A DNA stretch of 64,000 bases from Tremella fuciformis. Its lineage: Eukaryota > Basidiomycota > Tremellomycetes > Tremellales > Tremellaceae. A program made the position numbers and the translations under genes. The notes below the pieces were generated by a model. It was given only the letters and a program-made list of their open reading frames with translations. It did no database searches and was not told the DNA's origin. The DNA is taken from positions 2,046,001 through 2,110,000 of the forward strand of contig CP136496.1 of the NCBI GenBank assembly GCA_032768795.1, written 5' to 3'. Shown here piece by piece: positions 23,085 through 32,558 of this stretch (position 1 is its first letter; each line of letters opens with the position of its first letter).

Positions 23085-23342
23085 GCTGCTATGAGCTAGA
23101 GATGCTGTCCGGCCAAATTTGAGATAGGGAGCTGAGACAGAGCGTCTCGACGCTGCTCAGAGTGGCTTTGTCGCTGGCGCTGTCTCGGGGTCCACGTGAT
23201 AATTATTGATTACCCCCCTCTAAGTACCCCGCCTGGGGGTCCGACCGTAATCGTCCTCAGACCCATTTTGCTTTGTATCTACACTCATCACTTTCAAAGA
23301 CTGGCGACTCGTCACCTCGCAGACGGAGCCTGCCTATGAGGG

Positions 23343-26300
23343 ATGGCGTCTCAGAGCATCCCGATCGTCCTCGCAGCTCTCCATACTCTTTACCATGACC
23401 CCGACGCGGCGGCAAAGAAGAAGGCCAACGAGTGGTTAGAGGAGTTTCAGCATTCGGTGCGTCTCTCGCCTGTCTCAAGACCCATGCAACGTGTTGCCTG
23501 CGCTCTCGCGAGTGCTGGACCGCTGATACGTCAGATTGAAGCATGGCAGACGTGCCACGAGCTCCTCACGGGCCCAGATACAGTGCTAGAAGGACGGTTG
23601 TTTTCAGCTCAGACCCTTCGTGCAAAGGTGAGCGATAGAGGCTATGAGAGTATCTTCCTGAGCTCATGGCCTGTAGATCGTGTATGATCTCTCTCAACTA
23701 CCACGAGAACAGCTTCCCCCGCTACGCGACTCCATTCTCTCCTCTCTTCCCTTCCTTTCGTCCCCCCATGCCCCCACCGGATCTCGCGCCGTCCTTTTGC
23801 AAGTATGCCTTGCGCTGGCCGACCTCGCGATTCAGATGCCAGAATGGCAAGATCCGACGTCACAGATGGTACAGTCGTATGGCAAGGACCCGGGAACCGT
23901 CGGCGTCTTGCTTGGATTCTTGAAAAGCTTGGTGGAGGAGGGAGGCAATTCTCGAATACCCCTGGTCCGTGATTGCGCTGGTCCTCCGGCCGACTGCTGA
24001 CCCTCAGAATGACGAGACGAAACGACATCTCAACAGCATATTGAGTGGATCTGCACGTCAGGTACTGGATGTATTGACAATGTACATTCAGGCCCCTGGT
24101 GTGTCCGAGATCGACCCTCAGGCAGGATCAAGCTGACAACAGGCCTGACACCAGCGATACAGAGCAGTATATTCGACACCCTCAGATCCTGGCTAGCAGG
24201 AGGAGAGCTACCAGCTAATGAAGTCGCCTCGACTGCCCTGTTCCCGGCAGCCTTTGACGCTCTCGCTTCAGATCAGCTCTTCGATGCCGCCGTAGATGTC
24301 CTATGCGACCTCATCCACGAGACCCAAGAAGTACAGGACAATGTGGATGTCATCCAACAGATCGTTCCTCGACTCATCGCATTGCGGCCGGAGCTGGAGG
24401 TGCATAAGGAGGATCCCGACCGGATACGGGGCTATTGTCGATTGTTCAGCGAGGCGGGAGAATGCTACAAGGATTTGATAGCTCGGCATCCGGCGGACCT
24501 CTTGCCACTCGTCGAAGCGGTCGCCTCTTGTGCGGCATATCCTGATCTCGACATCGTCCCAATCACCTTCAACTTCTGGTATGAGCTTGCGACCACACTC
24601 GGGCGATCACCGTCCGATCCTTCCTTCAAACCCATTCTCGACATATACGCAAATCTCCAAACCATCATAATCGGCCATCTCCACTTTCCCGCAGACGATG
24701 AGCAGCAATCAGCTCAGGAGCGAGACGATTTCCGGTGGTTCAGGCATCGGATGGGGGATACGCTCAAGGACTGTTGCCACCTGCTCGGAGCACCGACATG
24801 TCTACGCAAATCCTATGACCTTGTCATTGCTGCCCTTGCAAAACCGTCGCCATCATGGCAAGAAGTCGAAGCACCCCTGTTCTCCATGCGGTCCATGGGT
24901 GCAGAGGTCGACCCAAACGATGACGAGATCCTTCCGCACATCATGGAGATGCTTCCAAAGCTCCCAGATCACCCCAAGATCCGCTACGCCGCCATACTGG
25001 TCCTCTCCCGCTACACACAGTGGATTGACCGGCATCCCCAGAATCTCGAGTTCCAGCTCCAGTACATCTCATCCGGCTTCTCCATGTCGGAAGAGGATGT
25101 GCAGGCAGCGGCAGCACAGGCGATGAAGTTCATGTGCCAGGACTGCAGCCAACATCTCGTGCCCTTCCTTCCGCAACTTCACGCCTTCATCACTCAGGTT
25201 GGAGACAAGCTGGACCAGAGCGACATGGTGGAGGTCTGCGAAGCGATCGGATATATTATTGACGGGATGGAGGATTCAACGCAGGCAGCAGAAGCGCTCC
25301 GAGGGTTCTGCGAGCCGCTCATACATCGCGTCCAGGAGGTGGCCATGGCACCGGATCAGGTGGAAAAGGCGGTGTTGACCAAAGCGGCAGGTGAGTTCAC
25401 TGGAATGTGGTGGGCCAAGTGGCGGGCTAATGAGAAGATGCGTTGGAGCAAATCGATGCTTATCTGAACATTGTCCGCTCGCTCAACCCTTTACCGCCTG
25501 CCTGTGTGGCAACAGCCTCGCAGGTGTACCCCATCCTGGATGCGCTCCTCGCTCGGTATGCCAAAACCTACTTCATCTCCGAACGCGTAGGCTACGTCCT
25601 GCGTCGCGGCCTCACCTTCTTCCCCATGCAGGCTCTCCAGCCGATCCTGCAGCCGTTGCTCGACAGGATGAACTCTTCGTTCGAGAGCAGCGGCTACCCA
25701 AGCTATGTGTGGATTATTGGCAAATGTGCGGCAAAGTTCGCCAATGCCGCAAGAGGTCCGATGGGCGTGGAAGTCGCAGGGATCTTTGCACGATCCTTCG
25801 AACAGCTCACGCTGGGAGTTGGCAAATTGCTTCAGGGCGCAACTGCGATCGAGTTGCCGGATGGTAAATGCCACTGCTTGTCGTGAGAGCTCCGGACCTG
25901 ACGTGCAGTCCTCGAAGATTACTGCCACGCCTTCATCTCCTTTCTCACCTTCCTACCCCCTGTCACCTTTTCGTCGCCGGTACTCCATCTCGCCACCTCG
26001 CATGCGCTCTCGGCACTGACTTGCCCGGCGGCGCCCATCATTTCGGTCGCCCTGGACGCCCTTGGCATTCTTGCGCAAAACATGAACGAGGCACAGCTTC
26101 CGCCGATATTTGTGCAATACGGCAAAGTGATCCTGACTTTGTGTTTGGGAGGCGTCGTGCAGGACTTTCCCGAAGGCACAGTGGACCAGGTCAAGGAGAT
26201 TGTCGGAGCTGTGTGCCAAGCCGCTCCGCCAGCAGAGGTGGCAACATGGGCGCAGGAGGCGATGGCGAGTGTGCCGGGGCACGTCTTGCCACTCGCGGAC

Positions 26301-26450
26301 AAGCAGGCCTTCCTGGCGGAGCTTCAAGGTCATCTGACAGCCGGCGGCCAAGGCGACAAGCTCAAGACGGCGATTGTCAACATGGTCCGGGCATCGAGAA
26401 GGGCAAAGGAGCGGGGAAGGCAGGCGAGAAAGTCGCTCGGAGCGCCGTGA
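23343..26450 (+). CDS. MTR10: Importin-beta family nuclear import receptor Mtr10 (transportin-SR type)
   Basis: The start at 23343 gives MASQSIPIVLAALHTLYHDP and KKKANEWLEEFQHS, the N-terminal importin repeat, followed by AWQTCHELL and LFSAQTLRAK across introns. The largest exon (374 codons around 24343-25467) carries HEAT repeats including YPDLDIVPITFNFWYELA. Later exons encode ERVGYVLRRGLTFFP, YPSYVWIIGKCAAKF and the C-terminus ARKSLGAP. Total length is about 950 residues, normal for Mtr10/transportin-3. The family carries SR-type and hnRNP-like RNA-binding proteins into the nucleus in a Ran-GTP-dependent cycle; MOG1 in the same window acts on Ran. Introns are ~50 nt. Confidence 0.92.
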
Positions 26451-26968
26451 AGAGGGAGGGTGTGAAAGGGAGAGGTGGAGTGTAGAGTTTGCATGTTGTC
26501 TGCGTCGAGAAGGCGAGGAGGTGTTTTTGGAAGACGACACATTGTGGGCAGGAGAAGCCCGGATACTGGCTTACAAGTATAGGAGCACGAGGAGCATAGG
26601 GATCTACCCAGCATATAGCACTGTCACACTAGGAGGCATCACATAGTCATGATTGCATTTGCACGACTGAGTCATGCGTGTGGTGGACCGTCAAGGGAGA
26701 GATACTGCTGAGCTCCGCTGCAAAGAAGAGTCGCCAAGAAATGCCAAGGTTGCCAATGATACGGAGACACCAAGGAAGGTGTGGACAAAGCCTAGACCTG
26801 TATATTGGCTGGTCCGTGCGAGCTAACAACGTTTGTGGCGGTACAAGGTGTCCTTTCAGAGCGCTTAGCGCAACCGGTGGCGCCAAGAGAGCTACCAACT
26901 AGCTTATCCTCTATACTTCTTGCGTACATACGTCCACAGCTTGCCGCTGGCCCAGGCCGACCAGGCCG
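26451..26968. other. Intergenic between MTR10 and the orphan cluster
   Basis: 518 bases with no supported gene. Short ORFs on both strands have no family features. Confidence 0.5.
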
Positions 26969-27520
26969 ATGATACAAGTTGAGATGTCCGCCGCTACCAG
27001 ACCGGTGCCAAGCTACGATCCTTCAACGTTCAATTGGGACGACCCCACCAAGCTCGAGGTCGCCACTCTGGTATACACCGTCGGTCTGGCCCTACCGGGA
27101 GTCGACCAGCGCAAATGGGCGAAGGCCATGGCGGGCGTGTACGACACGCTCATCTACGAAGAGGAGTGGTTCATGGCGGATAGCGACGACTGTACCGGAG
27201 TCATTGCCACCGCGTCCAAGGTCATCCACACTGCGTATCAGAACGATCCAGAGGCTATTGAGAGCAGCAGTGAGATATACGCAGCACTTGGGTGTCTTGA
27301 GACCTATGTTCGTACCGGCGCAACAGTCGAGGTGGAGCGCATCGTGCTCAAGAACACCTCTCATGATAACGACGAGGAAGATAACGATGGAGACGGAAAT
27401 ATCACATTCACCCGATATGTCTGCGCACCGGACGCGCTGCAGGACGCCTTGCTGGTGGCGCGGGCGTATGTTGCTACGGCCCGAGCGGGCTCCTCTCGCT
27501 TGAGAAGTGAGCAGCAGTAG
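26969..27520 (+). CDS. Orphan cluster gene 1, uncharacterised ~180-residue protein
   Basis: Single-exon ORF with two nearby ATGs (26969 and 26984). No signal peptide, membrane segment or known domain. The pattern KWAKAM near residue 48, then ~35 residues later GVIATASKVIHTAY, resembles the AWN ... TxxRV layout of the other four cluster genes; the similarity is weak. An acidic loop (NDEEDNDGDG) sits near residue 138, and the C-terminus is a likely helix (LQDALLVARAYVATARAG). It is the first of five plus-strand orphans. Function unknown. Confidence 0.65.
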   Translation: MIQVEMSAATRPVPSYDPSTFNWDDPTKLEVATLVYTVGLALPGVDQRKWAKAMAGVYDTLIYEEEWFMADSDDCTGVIATASKVIHTAYQNDPEAIESSSEIYAALGCLETYVRTGATVEVERIVLKNTSHDNDEEDNDGDGNITFTRYVCAPDALQDALLVARAYVATARAGSSRLRSEQQ

Positions 27521-27830
27521 TCTTTGTGAGGAAAGCACATCACATGACGGCCTAACGCCTGGCGTCTCGGTGTTGCATGTGAATTGCCCTCGATATGTTT
27601 CAGCAAGGCCGGAGTGCCATATTGAGGCGCATGCAACGTTTCATGTTCCCGTGCGCATGGACTTGGTCCTTTCTTCCCGACTGCCCCTCGTAAGTGGAAA
27701 CGCGTGACAACATCATCAAGAGGGGCGGAGTGGGGTCCGACCAGACTCCCGCAGAGGGGTTTAGTAGCAGAGTCGGCTGCATCTGTCCACTTCCCAGCTG
27801 GCGTAGAATCGATCGTATCCTGATTTCGCT

Positions 27831-28379
27831 ATGGCTACAACAAGGCAGCAGAGCGCTGCCAGTCTCATGCTCGACGTCGCATTGACGACGGTGCCTTCAG
27901 ACGCGACAGTAATGAACCTGACGGTCCTGAGAAACAGGACACCCATCGATGTCAAAGACGGTTCGTCTCTCAAGGAGGCATGGAACTCTTTACAGGACGC
28001 AGTCAATTCGAGCAGTGGGCTAGAAGGGCAAGCAGCTCGGTCCGTCTTCTATCAAGGGCTTGCGACACTCAATTGGCTCACTCGGACGGGAAGCACGCAT
28101 TGGCGTGATATGGAAATGCCCACCCCGAGGGGTTCGAGGCGACGCGCGACCGATTTTGACCCCACAAATACTATAGTCTGCATGTGGTCCAAGGCATCGC
28201 TTCTACAAGCAGTACGGCAGGTCCAGTTCGACCGAACGCTCCAGTCCAAACGTGCTCAAGACGGGCACACTTGGTTGTACGACGACGACGACATTACCCT
28301 AGGTGAGGCTTGGCGGAGTGCGTTGATATGCCTCGTGCCCTCGGAGGCACCCACCCGCATTCCTTCTCGCCGTCAGTAG
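27831..28379 (+). CDS. Orphan cluster gene 2, uncharacterised 182-residue protein
   Basis: The ATG at 27831 (MATTRQQSAASLMLDVAL) opens an uninterrupted 182-codon ORF. Shared cluster pattern: KEAWNSLQDAV, then ARSVFYQGLATLNWLTRTG. The C-terminal half holds FDRTLQSKRA, an acidic YDDDDITLGE and AWRSALICLVPSEAP. The N-terminal QQSAASLMLD matches QQRAAQLMLA of gene 3, so the two look like paralogues. No known domain, signal or membrane segment. Confidence 0.65.
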   Translation: MATTRQQSAASLMLDVALTTVPSDATVMNLTVLRNRTPIDVKDGSSLKEAWNSLQDAVNSSSGLEGQAARSVFYQGLATLNWLTRTGSTHWRDMEMPTPRGSRRRATDFDPTNTIVCMWSKASLLQAVRQVQFDRTLQSKRAQDGHTWLYDDDDITLGEAWRSALICLVPSEAPTRIPSRRQ

Positions 28380-28784
28380 TGGTAGTTGTTGGGACCAGAG
28401 ACCTCGATGCATCGCCGTCTGATTAGACAATGTTGTTGCACCACCTGAACTTCTGGCGACTTACAGTGCCAGTAATGAGGCGTTTGACGTAATTGGTGGA
28501 ACTTCAGTTTAAATCTATACATTCGCTGTTTCAGCTTTGCGAGGCGATGCACTCATTTTCCCGTGCGCAGTCTCGGAGAAAGCTTACAGCACAGTGTGTC
28601 GGCCTCTAAAAATGTTACGCGCAAGCTCGGTCTCTCACCGCGCGTCAGCGTCGGACATGTAATCAAGTTTGACAAAGAGTCCTCTCAGAGTATGGGCCTG
28701 CCCTCGCATTCCAGTTGACTGAGTGGTCTTCACATCCAGCCCGTCGAGCCCCACATTCACGCACTCTTCACATCGCTTCGAGCC

Positions 28785-29123
28785 ATGTCGACACGGCGTA
28801 CCCTCGCCACCGAGAAACAGCAACGTGCCGCGCAGCTGATGCTTGCTGCCGTCATGTCAACCTCGGCGCCTTTAACAATGTCTCCAGAGACGACTCACCA
28901 GGCATACCAAGCAGTCCTTGCCCTGGAAGCTGACGACGAGGTGGCGCACGCCTGGAACGCTATTGAGGCGTCGATAATCGAAAGCGAGGAAGCGGATCCC
29001 AGACCCTCAAAGCGCCACTTTTACGATGGCGTCAACACACTCTACATGGTTGGGCGGTATCGGTTCAGTCACAGCACGTTCACACTCGTGCCCGAGTACG
29101 CGAGCGAAGCAGACGCCTCGTAG
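28785..29123 (+). CDS. Orphan cluster gene 3, uncharacterised protein, possibly longer by splicing
   Basis: The ATG at 28785 (MSTRRTLATEKQQRAAQLM) opens 112 codons. Cluster pattern: VAHAWNAIEASII, then KRHFYDGVNTLYMVGRYRF. It is shorter than its neighbours. A second in-frame-capable block from 29137 to 29295 (see next entry) resembles the C-terminal part of gene 2, so the real gene may run to 29295 with a ~48-nt intron, or the gene may be truncated. Confidence 0.55.
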   Translation: MSTRRTLATEKQQRAAQLMLAAVMSTSAPLTMSPETTHQAYQAVLALEADDEVAHAWNAIEASIIESEEADPRPSKRHFYDGVNTLYMVGRYRFSHSTFTLVPEYASEADAS

Positions 29124-29136
29124 ACCCATGCAGTAG

Positions 29137-29295
29137 GATGCTGGTCGCAATCTGGTTCATAAAGGGGATCAGGTCGAGCGGGACCCGACATTCCGTACTC
29201 TACTCAGACGGGAGGAGACCCGATATCTCGGCGACAATCTGACAAGGGAACAGGTCTGGTATCAGGGTCTCAGAGGAGTTTTGCCATCGGGATGA
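29137..29295 (+). other. Possible second exon or decayed tail of orphan cluster gene 3
   Basis: A 52-codon open block (DAGRNLVHKGDQVERD ... LTREQVWYQGLRGVLPSG) begins just after CAGTAG and ends in TGA at 29293-29295. DPTFRTLL and the LTREQVW ... VLPSG ending line up with FDRTLQ and ITLGEAW ... LVPSEA of gene 2. If spliced, the donor would be a poor GTGCCC site, so pseudogenisation is an equally good reading. Confidence 0.35.
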
Positions 29296-29941
29296 GCCGC
29301 TGTGTCTGCCACCTAAAGGCCTAGTGGCGACTGTTGCGAAATCTACCGTTGCTTGGGTAGGGGGCTCCCAGCCCTTCAAGGACGGTCGCTTCCGCTTTGC
29401 ATGAATCATTTGCCTCTTGCATCTGCGGTGGTCTCTAAGACAGAATTGCTGCCTCCGCTCCTTTGGAATGTGCTCCGTGCGCTAGGTCCGTGGCCCAGCA
29501 CGCGTGCAGTCTATCGTGAGGTTTGCCGTGAGGCTCAGCCGAAAAGGCGAGCTGTGCGTGTTCACGGCACCGTGCATCCCTTACTTTCCCCTCTCTGAGC
29601 TGAAGGACGTTGACATCTCAAGGCTCTCTACCTTCCTCATGAAGCCTGCCCTAGACGAAGCGAGCTCGCAGGCGTAACAGAATCGATGCCTGCCACAGCG
29701 ACATAGTGTCAATGCTCGCACCATTGTCTCGCTCCCCCACTCATCCATTGAGGGACCTAGACAGAACAGGCTTGAGTTGACTCTTTTCCCCACCCTTCAC
29801 GGTACCCTTCCAAACTTAATAGGCCTCGCGAGGGACTGCTGACTAAGATTTGCCACTGCAGCTCATCTACTGTACTGTACCCCGTATTTGGAGCAGAGCG
29901 CTCAGCTTGATACTGTCACAGCACTTCCGGGTTCGACCGAC

Positions 29942-30643
29942 ATGCTATCAACGAACAAGCAAACCTCCCCCTCATACCAGCCCCACGGGGGTGTCCAAAG
30001 CTTCCTGGAGCGGGCAGAAACGGGAAACCTGCTGAATCAAGCGATCCGCAGCATACCTGACCCCGAACCAAAACAGCATGTGCTAGAAACCGCTAGGAGG
30101 CTCGCCAATTACCCTCACCAATGGCATAATCACCCGCCGGGGTCAGAAACATCGAGAAAAGCTTGGAATGTCATCAGCCCTGCTATGACTTTGGCTCAAT
30201 CCCGAGCGGCCCCAGGACATGAAGCAGACTTTTTCGCAAGTATGGCCACCGTTGCAAGGGTCCTAGCCCTTGGTTACACAAGCGGCGGCGAACCACGACC
30301 CGGACGACATGACGATATTGGCTGCACACCCGGCATATTTGAAGAAGATGTTTTTGCAAAGGCCATCAAGTCCTTGAAGGACACTTTGGAACCGCAGGCA
30401 AGCACTGAACAGCAAACGGTGGACCCGTCGACGCAACCTCTTCCGCCCGCGGGTACCGAGACTTCGCTTGCGAACAGCGCCGTACCGCAAGACACAAAGT
30501 CGCACAGACACCCAGGGGCGTCGCTCACGCGCGTATGGCAACGCCTACTCGTACATGGCAAGTCGAAACCCCATACAGGCGATACAGGGGACAACTCATC
30601 GGGGGCTGACTCCGGCAGTCAAGAACAAGGATCGGCAGCTTGA
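29942..30643 (+). CDS. Orphan cluster gene 4, uncharacterised ~233-residue protein
   Basis: The first ATG is at 29942 (MLSTNKQTSPSYQ); the reading frame is open a little further upstream from a non-ATG codon. Cluster pattern: SRKAWNVISPAM, then ADFFASMATVARVLALGY. The C-terminal ~100 residues are Ser/Thr/Gln/Pro-rich and likely disordered. No signal peptide or known domain. Confidence 0.65.
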   Translation: MLSTNKQTSPSYQPHGGVQSFLERAETGNLLNQAIRSIPDPEPKQHVLETARRLANYPHQWHNHPPGSETSRKAWNVISPAMTLAQSRAAPGHEADFFASMATVARVLALGYTSGGEPRPGRHDDIGCTPGIFEEDVFAKAIKSLKDTLEPQASTEQQTVDPSTQPLPPAGTETSLANSAVPQDTKSHRHPGASLTRVWQRLLVHGKSKPHTGDTGDNSSGADSGSQEQGSAA

Positions 30644-31234
30644 CCCTGCCCCTCTCCTGCTTCCCACCTCTTCTGTATCTGTATGAACCCCATATAGTCA
30701 TAGGCATGTATTTCCTGCGACTGTCTTGATTTTGACCAGAGGAGTCATGACCAAATGCTTGATTGAACAGCTATTTCTCCTGGGCGACGTGCACAGCCTT
30801 TTTGTGACGGATCAGAGACTCGACGGCGAAGTCTCGCCGTGAAACGCTAGGGATAGCGCGCGACGAAGCTAAGCGATCTTGTGGTGTGCGACATGCAAGA
30901 CCTTGTACAAGAAATCTTTGGGCCTTCCCGGAGCAAAAATCTATTGGTCTGCTCACGACACTAGACAAAGGATGTCGAGCTAAAACCGCAAGGGCTATGC
31001 GTTGCAAATCGAGGCTGAGAGAGTTTCACCTGGCCATCGGACCTCCATTCTACTTGGCCTTCTGCCCGACACTGCACAGCCTGCCTAGCTTGCCATACAA
31101 ATAGCAGCCTCGTTGGCGATTCTTTCCCTTCTTTGCCACCCAACCTACCACAACCCCTGTCATTGACTCTGCTCCGTGCGCCGAAGCTTGGCGTCAATTT
31201 GCATCGACCACCCGTATCAATTCGCACAGACATC

Positions 31235-31897
31235 ATGTCCTCAGAGCACAGCAATGATGCAGTCACGGAGGAGGACCGCTTGATAGCACGCCAAACTTTG
31301 CAGCTCGCCTCGCTGCAATTTTTCAGCCTTCGATGCCCCGATGGAGATCCAAATGGACTTCCAGACTCGCTTCTCGGCATTCTGTTGCGCGGCAGAAACG
31401 ATAACAGTGACATTGAGCGATGGCGCACCTGGAACGACACCACCGCGCTACTCGCGTACTCCGCGACGAGAGACCGGTACCTCGAACAGACTGGTCTGCT
31501 CGACTTTCTGGCCACTCTATCGCGCGTTTCCGCGTTCGGGCTCACCGAGTGGGCAGCCGACAGCGTCCCAGCCGTCCCTCTGACCATTGACGATGGGATA
31601 GAGGTGCCGGACACAGACGGAAGGGTCCGAGCACACCTGAACCCGGTTCTTGCGGCTTCGACCAAAGCAACCGAAGGCAAGGGCAAATCCAATTCTGCCA
31701 CCGACTTCCAGCCACCTGCAGGGCAGTTCAACCGATCCGACTTCCTTGATGCATTGAAAGGGGTCTGGGTGAGCACCAACGCCGCGAAGATCTGCACACG
31801 GCCCGTGATCGATATCGACCTTACGGAGGAGCAGCTCCATGCAGTGGCAGCGGGAGGCTCCATTCCGACTCTGCAGGAGATGGGTTGGTCGTCATAG
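31235..31897 (+). CDS. Orphan cluster gene 5, uncharacterised ~220-residue protein
   Basis: The ATG at 31235 (MSSEHSNDAVTEEDRL) is preferred over the upstream non-ATG extension. Cluster pattern: RWRTWNDTTALLAYS, then LLDFLATLSRVSAFGLTEW. A later helix, FLDALKGVWVST, and an acidic DIDLTEEQLHAV complete the chain, echoing the LTREQ segment near gene 3. It is the last and best-ordered member of the cluster. Function unknown. Confidence 0.65.
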   Translation: MSSEHSNDAVTEEDRLIARQTLQLASLQFFSLRCPDGDPNGLPDSLLGILLRGRNDNSDIERWRTWNDTTALLAYSATRDRYLEQTGLLDFLATLSRVSAFGLTEWAADSVPAVPLTIDDGIEVPDTDGRVRAHLNPVLAASTKATEGKGKSNSATDFQPPAGQFNRSDFLDALKGVWVSTNAAKICTRPVIDIDLTEEQLHAVAAGGSIPTLQEMGWSS

Positions 31898-32558
31898 ACG
31901 ACGTGGTTCGCCACTCTCAGCTGAGATTCACCTCACTGCTTCCCAGTCCTGACGTTATCATCTTACTGTATTGATGTGTATCCATCACATCCACTTGTTT
32001 ATTCAGACAAGGTATAGCTGCGCCAGAGGGGACGACTCGGTGATACGTTTCGAATCGTCCTTGACGCGTTGCCTCTCGAGATCCGTAACATCTGATTACT
32101 CTTAGTAATGCAGCCGTACTGAGTACTGGCTTGAGCTACAGTAAAGGGTGCCACCGACTCTGCGACTTGGACCTGCGGAGTCGAAAACATGCTTTCCTTC
32201 GGTTTCTCATCCGTGCGCAGCGGCCCACTTCGCGATCTCCCGCTGTCATGCGATTCATCCACGCCCTCCGAGCTGTGGTGGCTTCGTCAAACAGTGCGGC
32301 GCGTCGCCGTTGAAGAGTGGTCCGGATCAGTTTGCTACCCATGCATGTGAAGCAAGAGGCAAAGATGCTATGGAAGCCAAGTGGCAAGGGTTATCTGCGT
32401 GTGTATGATACCTCGCTACATGCGTGTCTAGTGCTTTCAATCCGACAACATTTCAAAGTGCAAGAGTGCACCGGTCCAAAATACCCAAAAAGAGAAAACA
32501 TCACATCCAGAACCCAAGACAAGAAACATTGTGCGTATGTGAGTGATACACGCAAAGC
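31898..32558. other. Convergent intergenic region
   Basis: About 660 bases between the plus-strand orphan cluster and the 3' end of the minus-strand histidine kinase. No supported gene. Confidence 0.5.

Noticed and set aside
30771..31007. 78-codon minus-strand ORF between orphan genes 4 and 5
   Set aside because: No start context, domain or splice support; likely chance.
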